Shown here in pieces: positions 10,044 to 22,831 of a DNA stretch of 64,000 nt (within the stretch, counting starts at the first letter, position 1; every line of letters starts with the position of its first letter). The notes beneath the pieces were generated by a model. It did not search any database. It saw only the letters and a list, made by a program, of their open reading frames with translations, and was not told the DNA's origin. The stretch lies in assembly GCA_033558025.1 (NCBI GenBank), contig JAUCEF010000005.1, forward strand, positions 5,084,001 to 5,148,000. Direction: 5' to 3'. A program made the translations under genes and the position numbers. Source of the DNA: Phytophthora sp. 'mugwort' (taxonomy: Eukaryota > Oomycota > Peronosporomycetes > Peronosporales > Peronosporaceae).

Positions 10044-10323
10044 GCACCTCGCTTAGCCAACCCAAAACACAAACACGCTCTTTACGCTACCGCTGCCTGG
10101 GATGAACGCACATCACAAGCACTTCCACCTCTGCTATCGCGCCGCGCACCTGCTGAGAACACATACACGTCCGTACAGTCGACACCGGCCCGAATCGGCC
10201 TCGTCAACGACGTATCATTACCACGCCCTCACCAAGACAACGCATACCTGCCACGCACTTTCCGCAGCTGCAGTGCATTCTGAGTATAGCAAGAGCGAGT
10301 AGAGTAACGACAGAAAAGCAAAA

Positions 10324-10731
10324 TTCCCAAACCGGGACTCGAACCCGGGTCGCGTGGGTGAATCCTAACCGCCTAGACTATTTGGGAGCACCTCGCTTAG
10401 CCAACCCAAAACACAAACACGCTCTTTACGCTACCGCTGCCTGGGATGAACGCACATCACAAGCACTTCCACCTCTGCTATCGCGCCGCGCACCTGCTGA
10501 GAACACATACACGTCCGTACAGTCGACACCGGCCCGAATCGGCCTCGTCAACGACGTATCATTACCACGCCCTCACCAAGACAACGCATACCTGCCACGC
10601 ACTTTCCGCAGCTGCAGTGCATTCTGAGTATAGCAAGAGCGAGTAGAGTAACGACAGAAAAGCAAAATTCCCAAACCGGGACTCGAACCCGGGTCGCGTG
10701 GGTGAATCCTAACCGCCTAGACTATTTGGGA
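10324..10731 (-). pseudogene. Two tRNA-Glu copies with the 9-bp deletion, units 29-30
   Basis: Starts at 10324 and 10668. Both ACCGCG. Confidence 0.9.
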
Positions 10732-11011
10732 GCACCTCGCTTAGCCAACCCAAAACACAAACACGCTCTTTACGCTACCGCTGCCTGGGATGAACGCACA
10801 TCACAAGCACTTCCACCTCTGCTATCGCGCCGCGCACCTGCTGAGAACACATACACGTCCGTACAGTCGACACCGGCCCGAATCGGCCTCGTCAACGACG
10901 TATCATTACCACGCCCTCACCAAGACAACGCATACCTGCCACGCACTTTCCGCAGCTGCAGTGCATTCTGAGTATAGCAAGAGCGAGTAGAGTAACGACA
11001 GAAAAGCAAAA

Positions 11012-11084
11012 TTCCCAAACCGGGACTCGAACCCGGGTCGCGTGGGTGAAAGCCACGTATCCTAACCGCCTAGACTATTTGGGA
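11012..11084 (-). tRNA. tRNA-Glu(UUC), intact, unit 31
   Basis: Intact copy. Haplotype ACCGTG. Confidence 0.96.
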
Positions 11085-11364
11085 GCACCTCGCTTAGCCA
11101 ACCCAAAACACAAACACGCTCTTTACGCTACCGCTGCCTGGGATGAACGCACATCACAAGCACTTCCACCTCTGCTATCGCGCCGCGCACCTGCTGAGAA
11201 CACATACACGTCCGTACAGTCGACACCGGCCCGAATCGGCCTCGTCAACGACGTATCATTACCACGCCCTCACCAAGACAACGCATACCTGCCACGCACT
11301 TTCCGCAGCTGTAGTGCATTCTGAGTATAGCAAGAGCGAGTAGAGTAACGACAGAAAAGCAAAA

Positions 11365-11437
11365 TTCCCAAACCGGGACTCGAACCCGGGTCGCGTGGGT
11401 GAAAGCCACGTATCCTAACCGCCTAGACTATTTGGGA
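11365..11437 (-). tRNA. tRNA-Glu(UUC), intact, unit 32
   Basis: Intact copy. Haplotype ACCGTG, same as unit 31. Confidence 0.96.
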
Positions 11438-11717
11438 GCACCTCGCTTAGCCAACCCAAAACACAAACACGCTCTTTACGCTACCGCTGCCTGGGATGAA
11501 CGCACATCACAAGCACTTCCACCTCTGCTATCGCGCCGCGCACCTGCTGAGAACACATACACGTCCGTACAGTCGACACCGGCCCGAATCGGCCTCGTCA
11601 ACGACGTATCATTACCACGCCCTCACCAAGACAACGCATACCTGCCACGCACTTTCCGCAGCTGTAGTGCATTCTGAGTATAGCAAGAGCGAGTAGAGTA
11701 ACGACAGAAAAGCAAAA

Positions 11718-11781
11718 TTCCCAAACCGGGACTCGAACCCGGGTCGCGTGGGTGAATCCTAACCGCCTAGACTATTTGGGA
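11718..11781 (-). pseudogene. tRNA-Glu, 9-bp deletion, unit 33
   Basis: Haplotype GCCGCG. Confidence 0.9.
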
Positions 11782-12061
11782 GCACCTCGCTTAGCCAACC
11801 CAGAACACAAACACGCTCTTTACGCTACCGCTGCCTGGGATGAACGCACATCACAAGCACTTCCACCTCTGCTATCGCGCCGCGCACCTGCTGAGAACAC
11901 ATACACGTCCGTACAGTCGACACCGGCCCGAATCGGCCTCGTCAACGACGTATCATTACCACGCCCTCACCAAGACAACGCATACCTGCCACGCACTTTC
12001 CGCAGCTGCAGTGCATTCTGAGTATAGCAAGAGCGAGTAGAGTAACGACAGAAAAGCAAAA

Positions 12062-12134
12062 TTCCCAAACCGGGACTCGAACCCGGGTCGCGTGGGTGAA
12101 AGCCACGTATCCTAACCGCCTAGACTATTTGGGA
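12062..12134 (-). tRNA. tRNA-Glu(UUC), intact, unit 34
   Basis: Intact copy. Haplotype ACTGTG, the rightmost GTTAAC unit. Confidence 0.96.
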
Positions 12135-12414
12135 GCACCTCGCTTAGCCAACCCAAAACACAAACACGCTCTTTACGCTACCGCTGCCTGGGATGAACGC
12201 ACATCACAAGCACTTCCACCTCTGCTATCGCGCCGCGCACCTGCTGAGAACACATACACGTCCGTACAGTCGACACCGGCCCGAATCGGCCTCGTTAACG
12301 ACGTATCATTACCACGCCCTCACCAAGACAACGCATACCTGCCACGCACTTTCCGCAGCTGTAGTGCATTCTGAGTATAGCAAGAGCGAGTAGAGTAACG
12401 ACAGAAAAGCAAAA

Positions 12415-12478
12415 TTCCCAAACCGGGACTCGAACCCGGGTCGCGTGGGTGAATCCTAACCGCCTAGACTATTTGGGA
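12415..12478 (-). pseudogene. tRNA-Glu, 9-bp deletion, unit 35
   Basis: Haplotype GCCGCG. Confidence 0.9.
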
Positions 12479-12758
12479 GCACCTCGCTTAGCCAACCCAG
12501 AACACAAACACGCTCTTTACGCTACCGCTGCCTGGGATGAACGCACATCACAAGCACTTCCACCTCTGCTATCGCGCCGCGCACCTGCTGAGAACACATA
12601 CACGTCCGTACAGTCGACACCGGCCCGAATCGGCCTCGTCAACGACGTATCATTACCACGCCCTCACCAAGACAACGCATACCTGCCACGCACTTTCCGC
12701 AGCTGCAGTGCATTCTGAGTATAGCAAGAGCGAGTAGAGTAACGACAGAAAAGCAAAA

Positions 12759-12831
12759 TTCCCAAACCGGGACTCGAACCCGGGTCGCGTGGGTGAAAGC
12801 CACGTATCCTAACCGCCTAGACTATTTGGGA
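12759..12831 (-). tRNA. tRNA-Glu(UUC), intact, unit 36
   Basis: Intact copy, first of three in a row. Haplotype ACCGCG. Confidence 0.96.
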
Positions 12832-13111
12832 GCACCTCGCTTAGCCAACCCAAAACACAAACACGCTCTTTACGCTACCGCTGCCTGGGATGAACGCACA
12901 TCACAAGCACTTCCACCTCTGCTATCGCGCCGCGCACCTGCTGAGAACACATACACGTCCGTACAGTCGACACCGGCCCGAATCGGCCTCGTCAACGACG
13001 TATCATTACCACGCCCTCACCAAGACAACGCATACCTGCCACGCACTTTCCGCAGCTGCAGTGCATTCTGAGTATAGCAAGAGCGAGTAGAGTAACGACA
13101 GAAAAGCAAAA

Positions 13112-13184
13112 TTCCCAAACCGGGACTCGAACCCGGGTCGCGTGGGTGAAAGCCACGTATCCTAACCGCCTAGACTATTTGGGA
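13112..13184 (-). tRNA. tRNA-Glu(UUC), intact, unit 37
   Basis: Intact copy. Haplotype ACCGCA. Confidence 0.96.
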
Positions 13185-13464
13185 GCACCTCGCTTAGCCA
13201 ACCCAAAACACAAACACGCTCTTTACGCTACCGCTGCCTGGGATGAACGCACATCACAAGCACTTCCACCTCTGCTATCGCGCCGCGCACCTGCTGAGAA
13301 CACATACACGTCCGTACAGTCGACACCGGCCCGAATCGGCCTCGTCAACGACGTATCATTACCACGCCCTCACCAAGACAACGCATACCTGCCACGCACT
13401 TTCCGCAGCTGCAGTGCATTCTAAGTATAGCAAGAGCGAGTAGAGTAACGACAGAAAAGCAAAA

Positions 13465-13537
13465 TTCCCAAACCGGGACTCGAACCCGGGTCGCGTGGGT
13501 GAAAGCCACGTATCCTAACCGCCTAGACTATTTGGGA
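13465..13537 (-). tRNA. tRNA-Glu(UUC), intact, unit 38
   Basis: Intact copy. Haplotype ACCGCG. Confidence 0.96.
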
Positions 13538-13817
13538 GCACCTCGCTTAGCCAACCCAAAACACAAACACGCTCTTTACGCTACCGCTGCCTGGGATGAA
13601 CGCACATCACAAGCACTTCCACCTCTGCTATCGCGCCGCGCACCTGCTGAGAACACATACACGTCCGTACAGTCGACACCGGCCCGAATCGGCCTCGTCA
13701 ACGACGTATCATTACCACGCCCTCACCAAGACAACGCATACCTGCCACGCACTTTCCGCAGCTGCAGTGCATTCTGAGTATAGCAAGAGCGAGTAGAGTA
13801 ACGACAGAAAAGCAAAA

Positions 13818-15945
13818 TTCCCAAACCGGGACTCGAACCCGGGTCGCGTGGGTGAATCCTAACCGCCTAGACTATTTGGGAGCACCTCGCTTAGCCAACC
13901 CAGAACACAAACACGCTCTTTACGCTACCGCTGCCTGGGATGAACGCACATCACAAGCACTTCCACCTCTGCTATCGCGCCGCGCACCTGCTGAGAACAC
14001 ATACACGTCCGTACAGTCGACACCGGCCCGAATCGGCCTCGTCAACGACGTATCATTACCACGCCCTCATCAAGACAACGCATACCTGCCACGCACTTTC
14101 CACAGCTGCAGTGCATTCTGAGTATAGCAAGAGCGAGTAGAGTAACGACAGAAAAGCAAAATTCCCAAACCGGGACTCGAACCCGGGTCGCGTGGGTGAA
14201 TCCTAACCGCCTAGACTATTTGGGAGCACCTCGCTTAGCCAACCCAAAACACAAACACGCTCTTTACGCTACCGCTGCCTGGGATGAACGCACATCACAA
14301 GCACTTCCACCTCTGCTATCGCGCCGCGCACCTGCTGAGAACACATACACGTCCGTACAGTCGACACCGGCCCGAATCGGCCTCGTCAACGACGTATCAT
14401 TACCACGCCCTCACCAAGACAACGCATACCTGCCACGCACTTTCCGCAGCTGCAGTGCATTCTGAGTATAGCAAGAGCGAGTAGAGTAACGACAGAAAAG
14501 CAAAATTCCCAAACCGGGACTCGAACCCGGGTCGCGTGGGTGAATCCTAACCGCCTAGACTATTTGGGAGCACCTCGCTTAGCCAACCCAAAACACAAAC
14601 ACGCTCTTTACGCTACCGCTGCCTGGGATGAACGCACATCACAAGCACTTCCACCTCTGCTATCGCGCCGCGCACCTGCTGAGAACACATACACGTCCGT
14701 ACAGTCGACACCGGCCCGAATCGGCCTCGTCAACGACGTATCATTACCACGCCCTCACCAAGACAACGCATACCTGCCACGCACTTTCCGCAGCTGTAGT
14801 GCATTCTGAGTATAGCAAGAGCGAGTAGAGTAACGACAGAAAAGCAAAATTCCCAAACCGGGACTCGAACCCGGGTCGCGTGGGTGAATCCTAACCGCCT
14901 AGACTATTTGGGAGCACCTCGCTTAGCCAACCCAGAACACAAACACGCTCTTTACGCTACCGCTGCCTGGGATGAACGCACATCACAAGCACTTCCACCT
15001 CTGCTATCGCGCCGCGCACCTGCTGAGAACACATACACGTCCGTACAGTCGACACCGGCCCGAATCGGCCTCGTCAACGACGTATCATTACCACGCCCTC
15101 ACCAAGACAACGCATACCTGCCACGCACTTTCCGCAGCTGCAGTGCATTCTGAGTATAGCAAGAGCGAGTAGAGTAACGACAGAAAAGCAAAATTCCCAA
15201 ACCGGGACTCGAACCCGGGTCGCGTGGGTGAATCCTAACCGCCTAGACTATTTGGGAGCACCTCGCTTAGCCAACCCAAAACACAAACACGCTCTTTACG
15301 CTACCGCTGCCTGGGATGAACGCACATCACAAGCACTTCCACCTCTGCTATCGCGCCGCGCACCTGCTGAGAACACATACACGTCCGTACAGTCGACACC
15401 GGCCCGAATCGGCCTCGTCAACGACGTATCATTACCACGCCCTCACCAAGACAACGCATACCTGCCACGCACTTTCCGCAGCTGCAGTGCATTCTGAGTA
15501 TAGCAAGAGCGAGTAGAGTAACGACAGAAAAGCAAAATTCCCAAACCGGGACTCGAACCCGGGTCGCGTGGGTGAATCCTAACCGCCTAGACTATTTGGG
15601 AGCACCTCGCTTAGCCAACCCAAAACACAAACACGCTCTTTACGCTACCGCTGCCTGGGATGAACGCACATCACAAGCACTTCCACCTCTGCTATCGCGC
15701 CGCGCACCTGCTGAGAACACATACACGTCCGTACAGTCGACACCGGCCCGAATCGGCCTCGTCAACGACGTATCATTACCACGCCCTCACCAAGACAACG
15801 CATACCTGCCACGCACTTTCCGCAGCTGCAGTGCATTCTAAGTATAGCAAGAGCGAGTAGAGTAACGACAGAAAAGCAAAATTCCCAAACCGGGACTCGA
15901 ACCCGGGTCGCGTGGGTGAATCCTAACCGCCTAGACTATTTGGGA
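13818..15945 (-). pseudogene. Run of seven tRNA-Glu copies with the 9-bp deletion, units 39-45
   Basis: Starts at 13818, 14162, 14506, 14850, 15194, 15538 and 15882. Haplotypes GCCACG, ACCGCG, ACCGTG, GCCGCG, ACCGCG, ACCGCA, ACCGCG. Unit 39 is the first of seven units with CCTCATCAAG (for CCTCACCAAG) coupled to 904A. Confidence 0.9.
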
Positions 15946-16225
15946 GCACCTCGCTTAGCCAACCCAAAACACAAACACGCTCTTTACGCTACCGCTGCCT
16001 GGGATGAACGCACATCACAAGCACTTCCACCTCTGCTATCGCGCCGCGCACCTGCTGAGAACACATACACGTCCGTACAGTCGACACCGGCCCGAATCGG
16101 CCTCGTCAACGACGTATCATTACCACGCCCTCACCAAGACAACGCATACCTGCCACGCACTTTCCGCAGCTGCAGTGCATTCTGAGTATAGCAAGAGCGA
16201 GTAGAGTAACGACAGAAAAGCAAAA

Positions 16226-16298
16226 TTCCCAAACCGGGACTCGAACCCGGGTCGCGTGGGTGAAAGCCACGTATCCTAACCGCCTAGACTATTTGGGA
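16226..16298 (-). tRNA. tRNA-Glu(UUC), intact, unit 46
   Basis: Intact copy. Haplotype ACCGCG. Confidence 0.96.
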
Positions 16299-16578
16299 GC
16301 ACCTCGCTTAGCCAACCCAAAACACAAACACGCTCTTTACGCTACCGCTGCCTGGGATGAACGCACATCACAAGCACTTCCACCTCTGCTATCGCGCCGC
16401 GCACCTGCTGAGAACACATACACGTCCGTACAGTCGACACCGGCCCGAATCGGCCTCGTCAACGACGTATCATTACCACGCCCTCACCAAGACAACGCAT
16501 ACCTGCCACGCACTTTCCGCAGCTGCAGTGCATTCTGAGTATAGCAAGAGCGAGTAGAGTAACGACAGAAAAGCAAAA

Positions 16579-16986
16579 TTCCCAAACCGGGACTCGAACC
16601 CGGGTCGCGTGGGTGAATCCTAACCGCCTAGACTATTTGGGAGCACCTCGCTTAGCCAACCCAAAACACAAACACGCTCTTTACGCTACCGCTGCCTGGG
16701 ATGAACGCACATCACAAGCACTTCCACCTCTGCTATCGCGCCGCGCACCTGCTGAGAACACATACACGTCCGTACAGTCGACACCGGCCCGAATCGGCCT
16801 CGTCAACGACGTATCATTACCACGCCCTCACCAAGACAACGCATACCTGCCACGCACTTTCCGCAGCTGCAGTGCATTCTGAGTATAGCAAGAGCGAGTA
16901 GAGTAACGACAGAAAAGCAAAATTCCCAAACCGGGACTCGAACCCGGGTCGCGTGGGTGAATCCTAACCGCCTAGACTATTTGGGA
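16579..16986 (-). pseudogene. Two tRNA-Glu copies with the 9-bp deletion, units 47-48
   Basis: Starts at 16579 and 16923. Haplotypes ACCGCG, ACCGCA. Confidence 0.9.
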
Positions 16987-17266
16987 GCACCTCGCTTAGC
17001 CAACCCAAAACACAAACACGCTCTTTACGCTACCGCTGCCTGGGATGAACGCACATCACAAGCACTTCCACCTCTGCTATCGCGCCGCGCACCTGCTGAG
17101 AACACATACACGTCCGTACAGTCGACACCGGCCCGAATCGGCCTCGTCAACGACGTATCATTACCACGCCCTCACCAAGACAACGCATACCTGCCACGCA
17201 CTTTCCGCAGCTGCAGTGCATTCTAAGTATAGCAAGAGCGAGTAGAGTAACGACAGAAAAGCAAAA

Positions 17267-17339
17267 TTCCCAAACCGGGACTCGAACCCGGGTCGCGTGG
17301 GTGAAAGCCACGTATCCTAACCGCCTAGACTATTTGGGA
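17267..17339 (-). tRNA. tRNA-Glu(UUC), intact, unit 49
   Basis: Intact copy, first of three. Haplotype ACCGCG. Confidence 0.96.
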
Positions 17340-17619
17340 GCACCTCGCTTAGCCAACCCAAAACACAAACACGCTCTTTACGCTACCGCTGCCTGGGATG
17401 AACGCACATCACAAGCACTTCCACCTCTGCTATCGCGCCGCGCACCTGCTGAGAACACATACACGTCCGTACAGTCGACACCGGCCCGAATCGGCCTCGT
17501 CAACGACGTATCATTACCACGCCCTCACCAAGACAACGCATACCTGCCACGCACTTTCCGCAGCTGCAGTGCATTCTGAGTATAGCAAGAGCGAGTAGAG
17601 TAACGACAGAAAAGCAAAA

Positions 17620-17692
17620 TTCCCAAACCGGGACTCGAACCCGGGTCGCGTGGGTGAAAGCCACGTATCCTAACCGCCTAGACTATTTGGGA
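17620..17692 (-). tRNA. tRNA-Glu(UUC), intact, unit 50
   Basis: Intact copy. Haplotype ACCGCG. Confidence 0.96.
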
Positions 17693-17972
17693 GCACCTCG
17701 CTTAGCCAACCCAAAACACAAACACGCTCTTTACGCTACCGCTGCCTGGGATGAACGCACATCACAAGCACTTCCACCTCTGCTATCGCGCCGCGCACCT
17801 GCTGAGAACACATACACGTCCGTACAGTCGACACCGGCCCGAATCGGCCTCGTCAACGACGTATCATTACCACGCCCTCACCAAGACAACGCATACCTGC
17901 CACGCACTTTCCGCAGCTGCAGTGCATTCTGAGTATAGCAAGAGCGAGTAGAGTAACGACAGAAAAGCAAAA

Positions 17973-18045
17973 TTCCCAAACCGGGACTCGAACCCGGGTC
18001 GCGTGGGTGAAAGCCACGTATCCTAACCGCCTAGACTATTTGGGA
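17973..18045 (-). tRNA. tRNA-Glu(UUC), intact, unit 51
   Basis: Intact copy. Haplotype ACCGCG. Confidence 0.96.
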
Positions 18046-18325
18046 GCACCTCGCTTAGCCAACCCAAAACACAAACACGCTCTTTACGCTACCGCTGCCT
18101 GGGATGAACGCACATCACAAGCACTTCCACCTCTGCTATCGCGCCGCGCACCTGCTGAGAACACATACACGTCCGTACAGTCGACACCGGCCCGAATCGG
18201 CCTCGTCAACGACGTATCATTACCACGCCCTCACCAAGACAACGCATACCTGCCACGCACTTTCCGCAGCTGCAGTGCATTCTGAGTATAGCAAGAGCGA
18301 GTAGAGTAACGACAGAAAAGCAAAA

Positions 18326-18389
18326 TTCCCAAACCGGGACTCGAACCCGGGTCGCGTGGGTGAATCCTAACCGCCTAGACTATTTGGGA
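18326..18389 (-). pseudogene. tRNA-Glu, 9-bp deletion, unit 52
   Basis: Haplotype ACCGCA. Confidence 0.9.
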
Positions 18390-18669
18390 GCACCTCGCTT
18401 AGCCAACCCAAAACACAAACACGCTCTTTACGCTACCGCTGCCTGGGATGAACGCACATCACAAGCACTTCCACCTCTGCTATCGCGCCGCGCACCTGCT
18501 GAGAACACATACACGTCCGTACAGTCGACACCGGCCCGAATCGGCCTCGTCAACGACGTATCATTACCACGCCCTCACCAAGACAACGCATACCTGCCAC
18601 GCACTTTCCGCAGCTGCAGTGCATTCTAAGTATAGCAAGAGCGAGTAGAGTAACGACAGAAAAGCAAAA

Positions 18670-18742
18670 TTCCCAAACCGGGACTCGAACCCGGGTCGCG
18701 TGGGTGAAAGCCACGTATCCTAACCGCCTAGACTATTTGGGA
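18670..18742 (-). tRNA. tRNA-Glu(UUC), intact, unit 53
   Basis: Intact copy. Haplotype ACCGCG. Confidence 0.96.
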
Positions 18743-19022
18743 GCACCTCGCTTAGCCAACCCAAAACACAAACACGCTCTTTACGCTACCGCTGCCTGGG
18801 ATGAACGCACATCACAAGCACTTCCACCTCTGCTATCGCGCCGCGCACCTGCTGAGAACACATACACGTCCGTACAGTCGACACCGGCCCGAATCGGCCT
18901 CGTCAACGACGTATCATTACCACGCCCTCACCAAGACAACGCATACCTGCCACGCACTTTCCGCAGCTGCAGTGCATTCTGAGTATAGCAAGAGCGAGTA
19001 GAGTAACGACAGAAAAGCAAAA

Positions 19023-19086
19023 TTCCCAAACCGGGACTCGAACCCGGGTCGCGTGGGTGAATCCTAACCGCCTAGACTATTTGGGA
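19023..19086 (-). pseudogene. tRNA-Glu, 9-bp deletion, unit 54
   Basis: Haplotype ACCGCG. Confidence 0.9.
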
Positions 19087-19366
19087 GCACCTCGCTTAGC
19101 CAACCCAAAACACAAACACGCTCTTTACGCTACCGCTGCCTGGGATGAACGCACATCACAAGCACTTCCACCTCTGCTATCGCGCCGCGCACCTGCTGAG
19201 AACACATACACGTCCGTACAGTCGACACCGGCCCGAATCGGCCTCGTCAACGACGTATCATTACCACGCCCTCACCAAGACAACGCATACCTGCCACGCA
19301 CTTTCCGCAGCTGCAGTGCATTCTGAGTATAGCAAGAGCGAGTAGAGTAACGACAGAAAAGCAAAA

Positions 19367-19439
19367 TTCCCAAACCGGGACTCGAACCCGGGTCGCGTGG
19401 GTGAAAGCCACGTATCCTAACCGCCTAGACTATTTGGGA
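19367..19439 (-). tRNA. tRNA-Glu(UUC), intact, unit 55
   Basis: Intact copy. Haplotype ACCGCG. Confidence 0.96.
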
Positions 19440-19719
19440 GCACCTCGCTTAGCCAACCCAAAACACAAACACGCTCTTTACGCTACCGCTGCCTGGGATG
19501 AACGCACATCACAAGCACTTCCACCTCTGCTATCGCGCCGCGCACCTGCTGAGAACACATACACGTCCGTACAGTCGACACCGGCCCGAATCGGCCTCGT
19601 CAACGACGTATCATTACCACGCCCTCACCAAGACAACGCATACCTGCCACGCACTTTCCGCAGCTGCAGTGCATTCTGAGTATAGCAAGAGCGAGTAGAG
19701 TAACGACAGAAAAGCAAAA

Positions 19720-21501
19720 TTCCCAAACCGGGACTCGAACCCGGGTCGCGTGGGTGAATCCTAACCGCCTAGACTATTTGGGAGCACCTCGCTTAGCCAA
19801 CCCAAAACACAAACACGCTCTTTACGCTACCGCTGCCTGGGATGAACGCACATCACAAGCACTTCCACCTCTGCTATCGCGCCGCGCACCTGCTGAGAAC
19901 ACATACACGTCCGTACAGTCGACACCGGCCCGAATCGGCCTCGTCAACGACGTATCATTACCACGCCCTCACCAAGACAACGCATACCTGCCACGCACTT
20001 TCCGCAGCTGCAGTGCATTCTGAGTATAGCAAGAGCGAGTAGAGTAACGACAGAAAAGCAAAATTCCCAAACCGGGACTCGAACCCGGGTCGCGTGGGTG
20101 AATCCTAACCGCCTAGACTATTTGGGAGCACCTCGCTTAGCCAACCCAAAACACAAACACGCTCTTTACGCTACCGCTGCCTGGGATGAAGCACATCACA
20201 AGCACTTCCACCTCTGCTATCGCGCCGCGCACCTGCTGAGAACACATACACGTCCGTACAGTCGACACCGGCCCGAATCGGCCTCGTCAACGACGTATCA
20301 TTACCACGCCCTCACCAAGACAACGCATACCTGCCACGCACTTTCCACAGCTGCAGTGCATTCTGAGTATAGCAAGAGCGAGTAGAGTAACGACAGAAAA
20401 GCAAAATTCCCAAACCGGGACTCGAACCCGGGTCGCGTGGGTGAATCCTAACCGCCTAGACTATTTGGGAGCACCTCGCTTAGCCAACCCAAAACACAAA
20501 CACGCTCTTTACGCTACCGCTGCCTGGGATGAACGCACATCACAAGCACTTCCACCTCTGCTATCGCGCCGCGCACCTGCTGAGAACACATACACGTCCG
20601 TACAGTCGACACCGGCCCGAATCGGCCTCGTCAACGACGTATCATTACCACGCCCTCACCAAGACAACGCATACCTGCCACGCACTTTCCGCAGCTGCAG
20701 TGCATTCTGAGTATAGCAAGAGCGAGTAGAGTAACGACAGAAAAGCAAAATTCCCAAACCGGGACTCGAACCCGGGTCGCGTGGGTGAATCCTAACCGCC
20801 TAGACTATTTGGGAGCACCTCGCTTAGCCAACCCAAAACACAAACACGCTCTTTACGCTACCGCTGCCTGGGATGAAGCACATCACAAGCACTTCCACCT
20901 CTGCTATCGCGCCGCGCACCTGCTGAGAACACATACACGTCCGTACAGTCGACACCGGCCCGAATCGGCCTCGTCAACGACGTATCATTACCACGCCCTC
21001 ACCAAGACAACGCATACCTGCCACGCACTTTCCACAGCTGCAGTGCATTCTGAGTATAGCAAGAGCGAGTAGAGTAACGACAGAAAAGCAAAATTCCCAA
21101 ACCGGGACTCGAACCCGGGTCGCGTGGGTGAATCCTAACCGCCTAGACTATTTGGGAGCACCTCGCTTAGCCAACCCAAAACACAAACACGCTCTTTACG
21201 CTACCGCTGCCTGGGATGAACGCACATCACAAGCACTTCCACCTCTGCTATCGCGCCGCGCACCTGCTGAGAACACATACACGTCCGTACAGTCGACACC
21301 GGCCCGAATCGGCCTCGTCAACGACGTATCATTACCACGCCCTCACCAAGACAACGCATACCTGCCACGCACTTTCCGCAGCTGCAGTGCATTCTGAGTA
21401 TAGCAAGAGCGAGTAGAGTAACGACAGAAAAGCAAAATTCCCAAACCGGGACTCGAACCCGGGTCGCGTGGGTGAATCCTAACCGCCTAGACTATTTGGG
21501 A
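19720..21501 (-). pseudogene. Run of six tRNA-Glu copies with the 9-bp deletion, units 56-61
   Basis: Starts at 19720, 20064, 20407, 20751, 21094 and 21438. Haplotypes ACCGCG, ACCACG, ACCGCG, ACCACG, ACCGCG, ACCACG. Units 57 and 59 share a one-base deletion (GATGAAGCAC for GATGAACGCAC), which marks a 687-bp dimer duplication. Confidence 0.9.
20064..21437. repeat. 687-bp dimer duplication, units 57-60
   Basis: Two adjacent copies (20064-20750 and 20751-21437) share the single-base deletion GATGAAGCAC found nowhere else in the window. Confidence 0.92.
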
Positions 21502-21781
21502 GCACCTCGCTTAGCCAACCCAAAACACAAACACGCTCTTTACGCTACCGCTGCCTGGGATGAACGCACATCACAAGCACTTCCACCTCTGCTATCGCGC
21601 CGCGCACCTGCTGAGAACACATACACGTCCGTACAGTCGACACCGGCCCGAATCGGCCTCGTCAACGACGTATCATTACCACGCCCTCACCAAGACAACG
21701 CATACCTGCCACGCACTTTCCACAGCTGCAGTGCATTCTGAGTATAGCAAGAGCGAGTAGAGTAACGACAGAAAAGCAAAA

Positions 21782-21854
21782 TTCCCAAACCGGGACTCGA
21801 ACCCGGGTCGCGTGGGTGAAAGCCACGTATCCTAACCGCCTAGACTATTTGGGA
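21782..21854 (-). tRNA. tRNA-Glu(UUC), intact, unit 62
   Basis: Intact copy. Haplotype ACCGCG. Confidence 0.96.
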
Positions 21855-22134
21855 GCACCTCGCTTAGCCAACCCAAAACACAAACACGCTCTTTACGCTA
21901 CCGCTGCCTGGGATGAACGCACATCACAAGCACTTCCACCTCTGCTATCGCGCCGCGCACCTGCTGAGAACACATACACGTCCGTACAGTCGACACCGGC
22001 CCGAATCGGCCTCGTCAACGACGTATCATTACCACGCCCTCACCAAGACAACGCATACCTGCCACGCACTTTCCGCAGCTGCAGTGCATTCTGAGTATAG
22101 CAAGAGCGAGTAGAGTAACGACAGAAAAGCAAAA

Positions 22135-22198
22135 TTCCCAAACCGGGACTCGAACCCGGGTCGCGTGGGTGAATCCTAACCGCCTAGACTATTTGGGA
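22135..22198 (-). pseudogene. tRNA-Glu, 9-bp deletion, unit 63
   Basis: Haplotype ACCGTG. Confidence 0.9.
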
Positions 22199-22478
22199 GC
22201 ACCTCGCTTAGCCAACCCAAAACACAAACACGCTCTTTACGCTACCGCTGCCTGGGATGAACGCACATCACAAGCACTTCCACCTCTGCTATCGCGCCGC
22301 GCACCTGCTGAGAACACATACACGTCCGTACAGTCGACACCGGCCCGAATCGGCCTCGTCAACGACGTATCATTACCACGCCCTCACCAAGACAACGCAT
22401 ACCTGCCACGCACTTTCCGCAGCTGTAGTGCATTCTGAGTATAGCAAGAGCGAGTAGAGTAACGACAGAAAAGCAAAA

Positions 22479-22551
22479 TTCCCAAACCGGGACTCGAACC
22501 CGGGTCGCGTGGGTGAAAGCCACGTATCCTAACCGCCTAGACTATTTGGGA
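22479..22551 (-). tRNA. tRNA-Glu(UUC), intact, unit 64
   Basis: Intact copy. Haplotype ACCGCG. Confidence 0.96.
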
Positions 22552-22831
22552 GCACCTCGCTTAGCCAACCCAAAACACAAACACGCTCTTTACGCTACCG
22601 CTGCCTGGGATGAACGCACATCACAAGCACTTCCACCTCTGCTATCGCGCCGCGCACCTGCTGAGAACACATACACGTCCGTACAGTCGACACCGGCCCG
22701 AATCGGCCTCGTCAACGACGTATCATTACCACGCCCTCACCAAGACAACGCATACCTGCCACGCACTTTCCGCAGCTGCAGTGCATTCTGAGTATAGCAA
22801 GAGCGAGTAGAGTAACGACAGAAAAGCAAAA

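Noticed and set aside
20098..20385. 95-codon fused frame in units 57 and 59
   Set aside because: It is created by a one-base deletion joining the two spurious frames above.
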